In this document: positions 63,572 to 64,000 of the stretch, one piece after another
Layout of the letters: every line of letters begins with the position of its first letter
Numbering within the stretch: the first letter of the stretch is position 1
Origin: Candidatus Dependentiae bacterium
GTDB lineage: Bacteria > Babelota > Babeliae > Babelales > Vermiphilaceae
DNA: 64,000 nt
Assembly: GCA_026389015.1 (NCBI GenBank)
Contig: JAPLIR010000028.1
Location: forward strand, 20,078-84,077
Direction of reading: 5' to 3'
Notes under the pieces: model-generated
Database searches by the model: none
What the model saw: only the letters and a program-made list of their open reading frames with translations
What the model was told of the DNA's origin: nothing
Program-made: the position numbers and the translations under genes

Positions 63572-64000
63572 TTAGAAGGCCATGCCTACTTTACCAAAGA
63601 TTGTCCAACGATCTGCTACTGCAAAATCGCGGTGGCCAAATTCATATGAACCACCAAGACTTGCATGTATTGGGAATCGCATATCATCAAAACGATATCC
63701 TAAAGCCCCATGTATTGTATAGCTGAGTATACGTGGTGTTGCAGCTGAACCAAGGTCTAAGTCAGATGCAAGGATAATGCTGTTATTGTAATCTGCTACG
63801 GAGACATCGGCAGCATTTTCAAGGAAGGTGTTACCTGTGATATCACGTACTGGATTTGTTAATCCTGCGCCATCAAAGTATTTCAATGCAGGACCATCAC
63901 ACCATTTATTAGCTAATTTTACGCATTCAGCTTGACGAGCAAAGAAGTTAAAGCCTAATTCACCTTCAAAGCCGCAATCTCTGCGAACAACTAATGCTGT
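63572..64000 (-). CDS. Outer-membrane protein paralogue, C-terminal part (continues beyond the window)
   Basis: The last 142 residues of a second copy of the 548-residue protein; the frame is open to the window end, so an internal Met at 63886 is not the start. It keeps VVRRDCGFEGELGFNFFARQ, AECVKLAN, the variable stretch after it, NPVRDITGN, and SYTIHGALGYRFDDMRFPIH through RWTIFGKVGMAF. The final 55 or so residues differ from the other copy by one residue (H for Q in EFGxRDFAV), which suggests recent duplication or gene conversion of the 3' end. Confidence 0.88.
   Translation of the reverse strand, partial: TALVVRRDCGFEGELGFNFFARQAECVKLANKWCDGPALKYFDGAGLTNPVRDITGNTFLENAADVSVADYNNSIILASDLDLGSAATPRILSYTIHGALGYRFDDMRFPIHASLGGSYEFGHRDFAVADRWTIFGKVGMAF

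Overview
The window is AT-rich bacterial chromosome with mostly compact, single-copy housekeeping genes, mixed with a large share of short signal-peptide-bearing proteins that I cannot assign to known families. A Gram-negative envelope is indicated by a Pal/OmpA-type lipoprotein, two secretins, a type II secretion-like operon and several beta-barrel-like proteins. Together with eukaryote-like features and many orphan secreted proteins, this fits a host-associated lineage, most like Candidatus Dependentiae (TM6). That placement is inference from gene content and protein style; no database comparison was possible.

Layout. 0.1-7.5 kb: Pal-like lipoprotein (-), RNase E/G, GatB, a PEBP-family protein, three small secreted or membrane orphans (the first looks ubiquitin-like) and a photolyase. 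7.5-15.7 kb: a MutY without iron-sulfur cysteines (-), lactate dehydrogenase, an M16 peptidase gene that looks broken by a deletion (-), a coiled-coil secreted protein, a ComEC channel without its nuclease domain, and a clostripain-type peptidase. 15.75-16.45 kb: a non-coding region with nine DnaA-box-like 9-mers in two opposed 11-bp-spaced arrays next to an AT-rich tract, the best candidate for a replication origin. 16.4-27.4 kb: NusA, IF-2, a MraY/WecA-type transferase, endonuclease IV (-), a large outer-membrane protein, AspRS and enolase. 27.4-36.8 kb (-): a type II secretion-like operon in the order gspC, secretin, gspL, gspM-like, second secretin, with a MoxR ATPase upstream. 36.9-41.8 kb: dCTP deaminase, alanine racemase (-), a SpoU-type rRNA methyltransferase, a Nudix hydrolase, a gene remnant and a DUF4143 ATPase. 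42.0-45.1 kb: ftsQ-ftsA-ftsZ, in which the conserved FtsZ C-terminal peptide has been pushed into the +1 frame. 45.3-51.9 kb: a secreted orphan, a DEAD-box helicase, a PgeF/YfiH protein and SecA. 52.0-64.0 kb: a run of secreted orphans, GalE, and a tandemly repeated module of an outer-membrane protein followed by a secreted helical protein, cut by the window edge.

How the parts fit: the cell keeps translation, division, Sec export and a type II-like exit route, so the many signal-peptide proteins have a plausible path to the periplasm, outer membrane or outside. GatB beside AspRS suggests the transamidation route for Gln- or Asn-tRNA. No rRNA, tRNA, CRISPR array or insertion sequence was recognised. 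Three lesions (M16 gene, ftsZ tail, 40.2-kb remnant) could be genuine gene decay or assembly errors; reads would tell.
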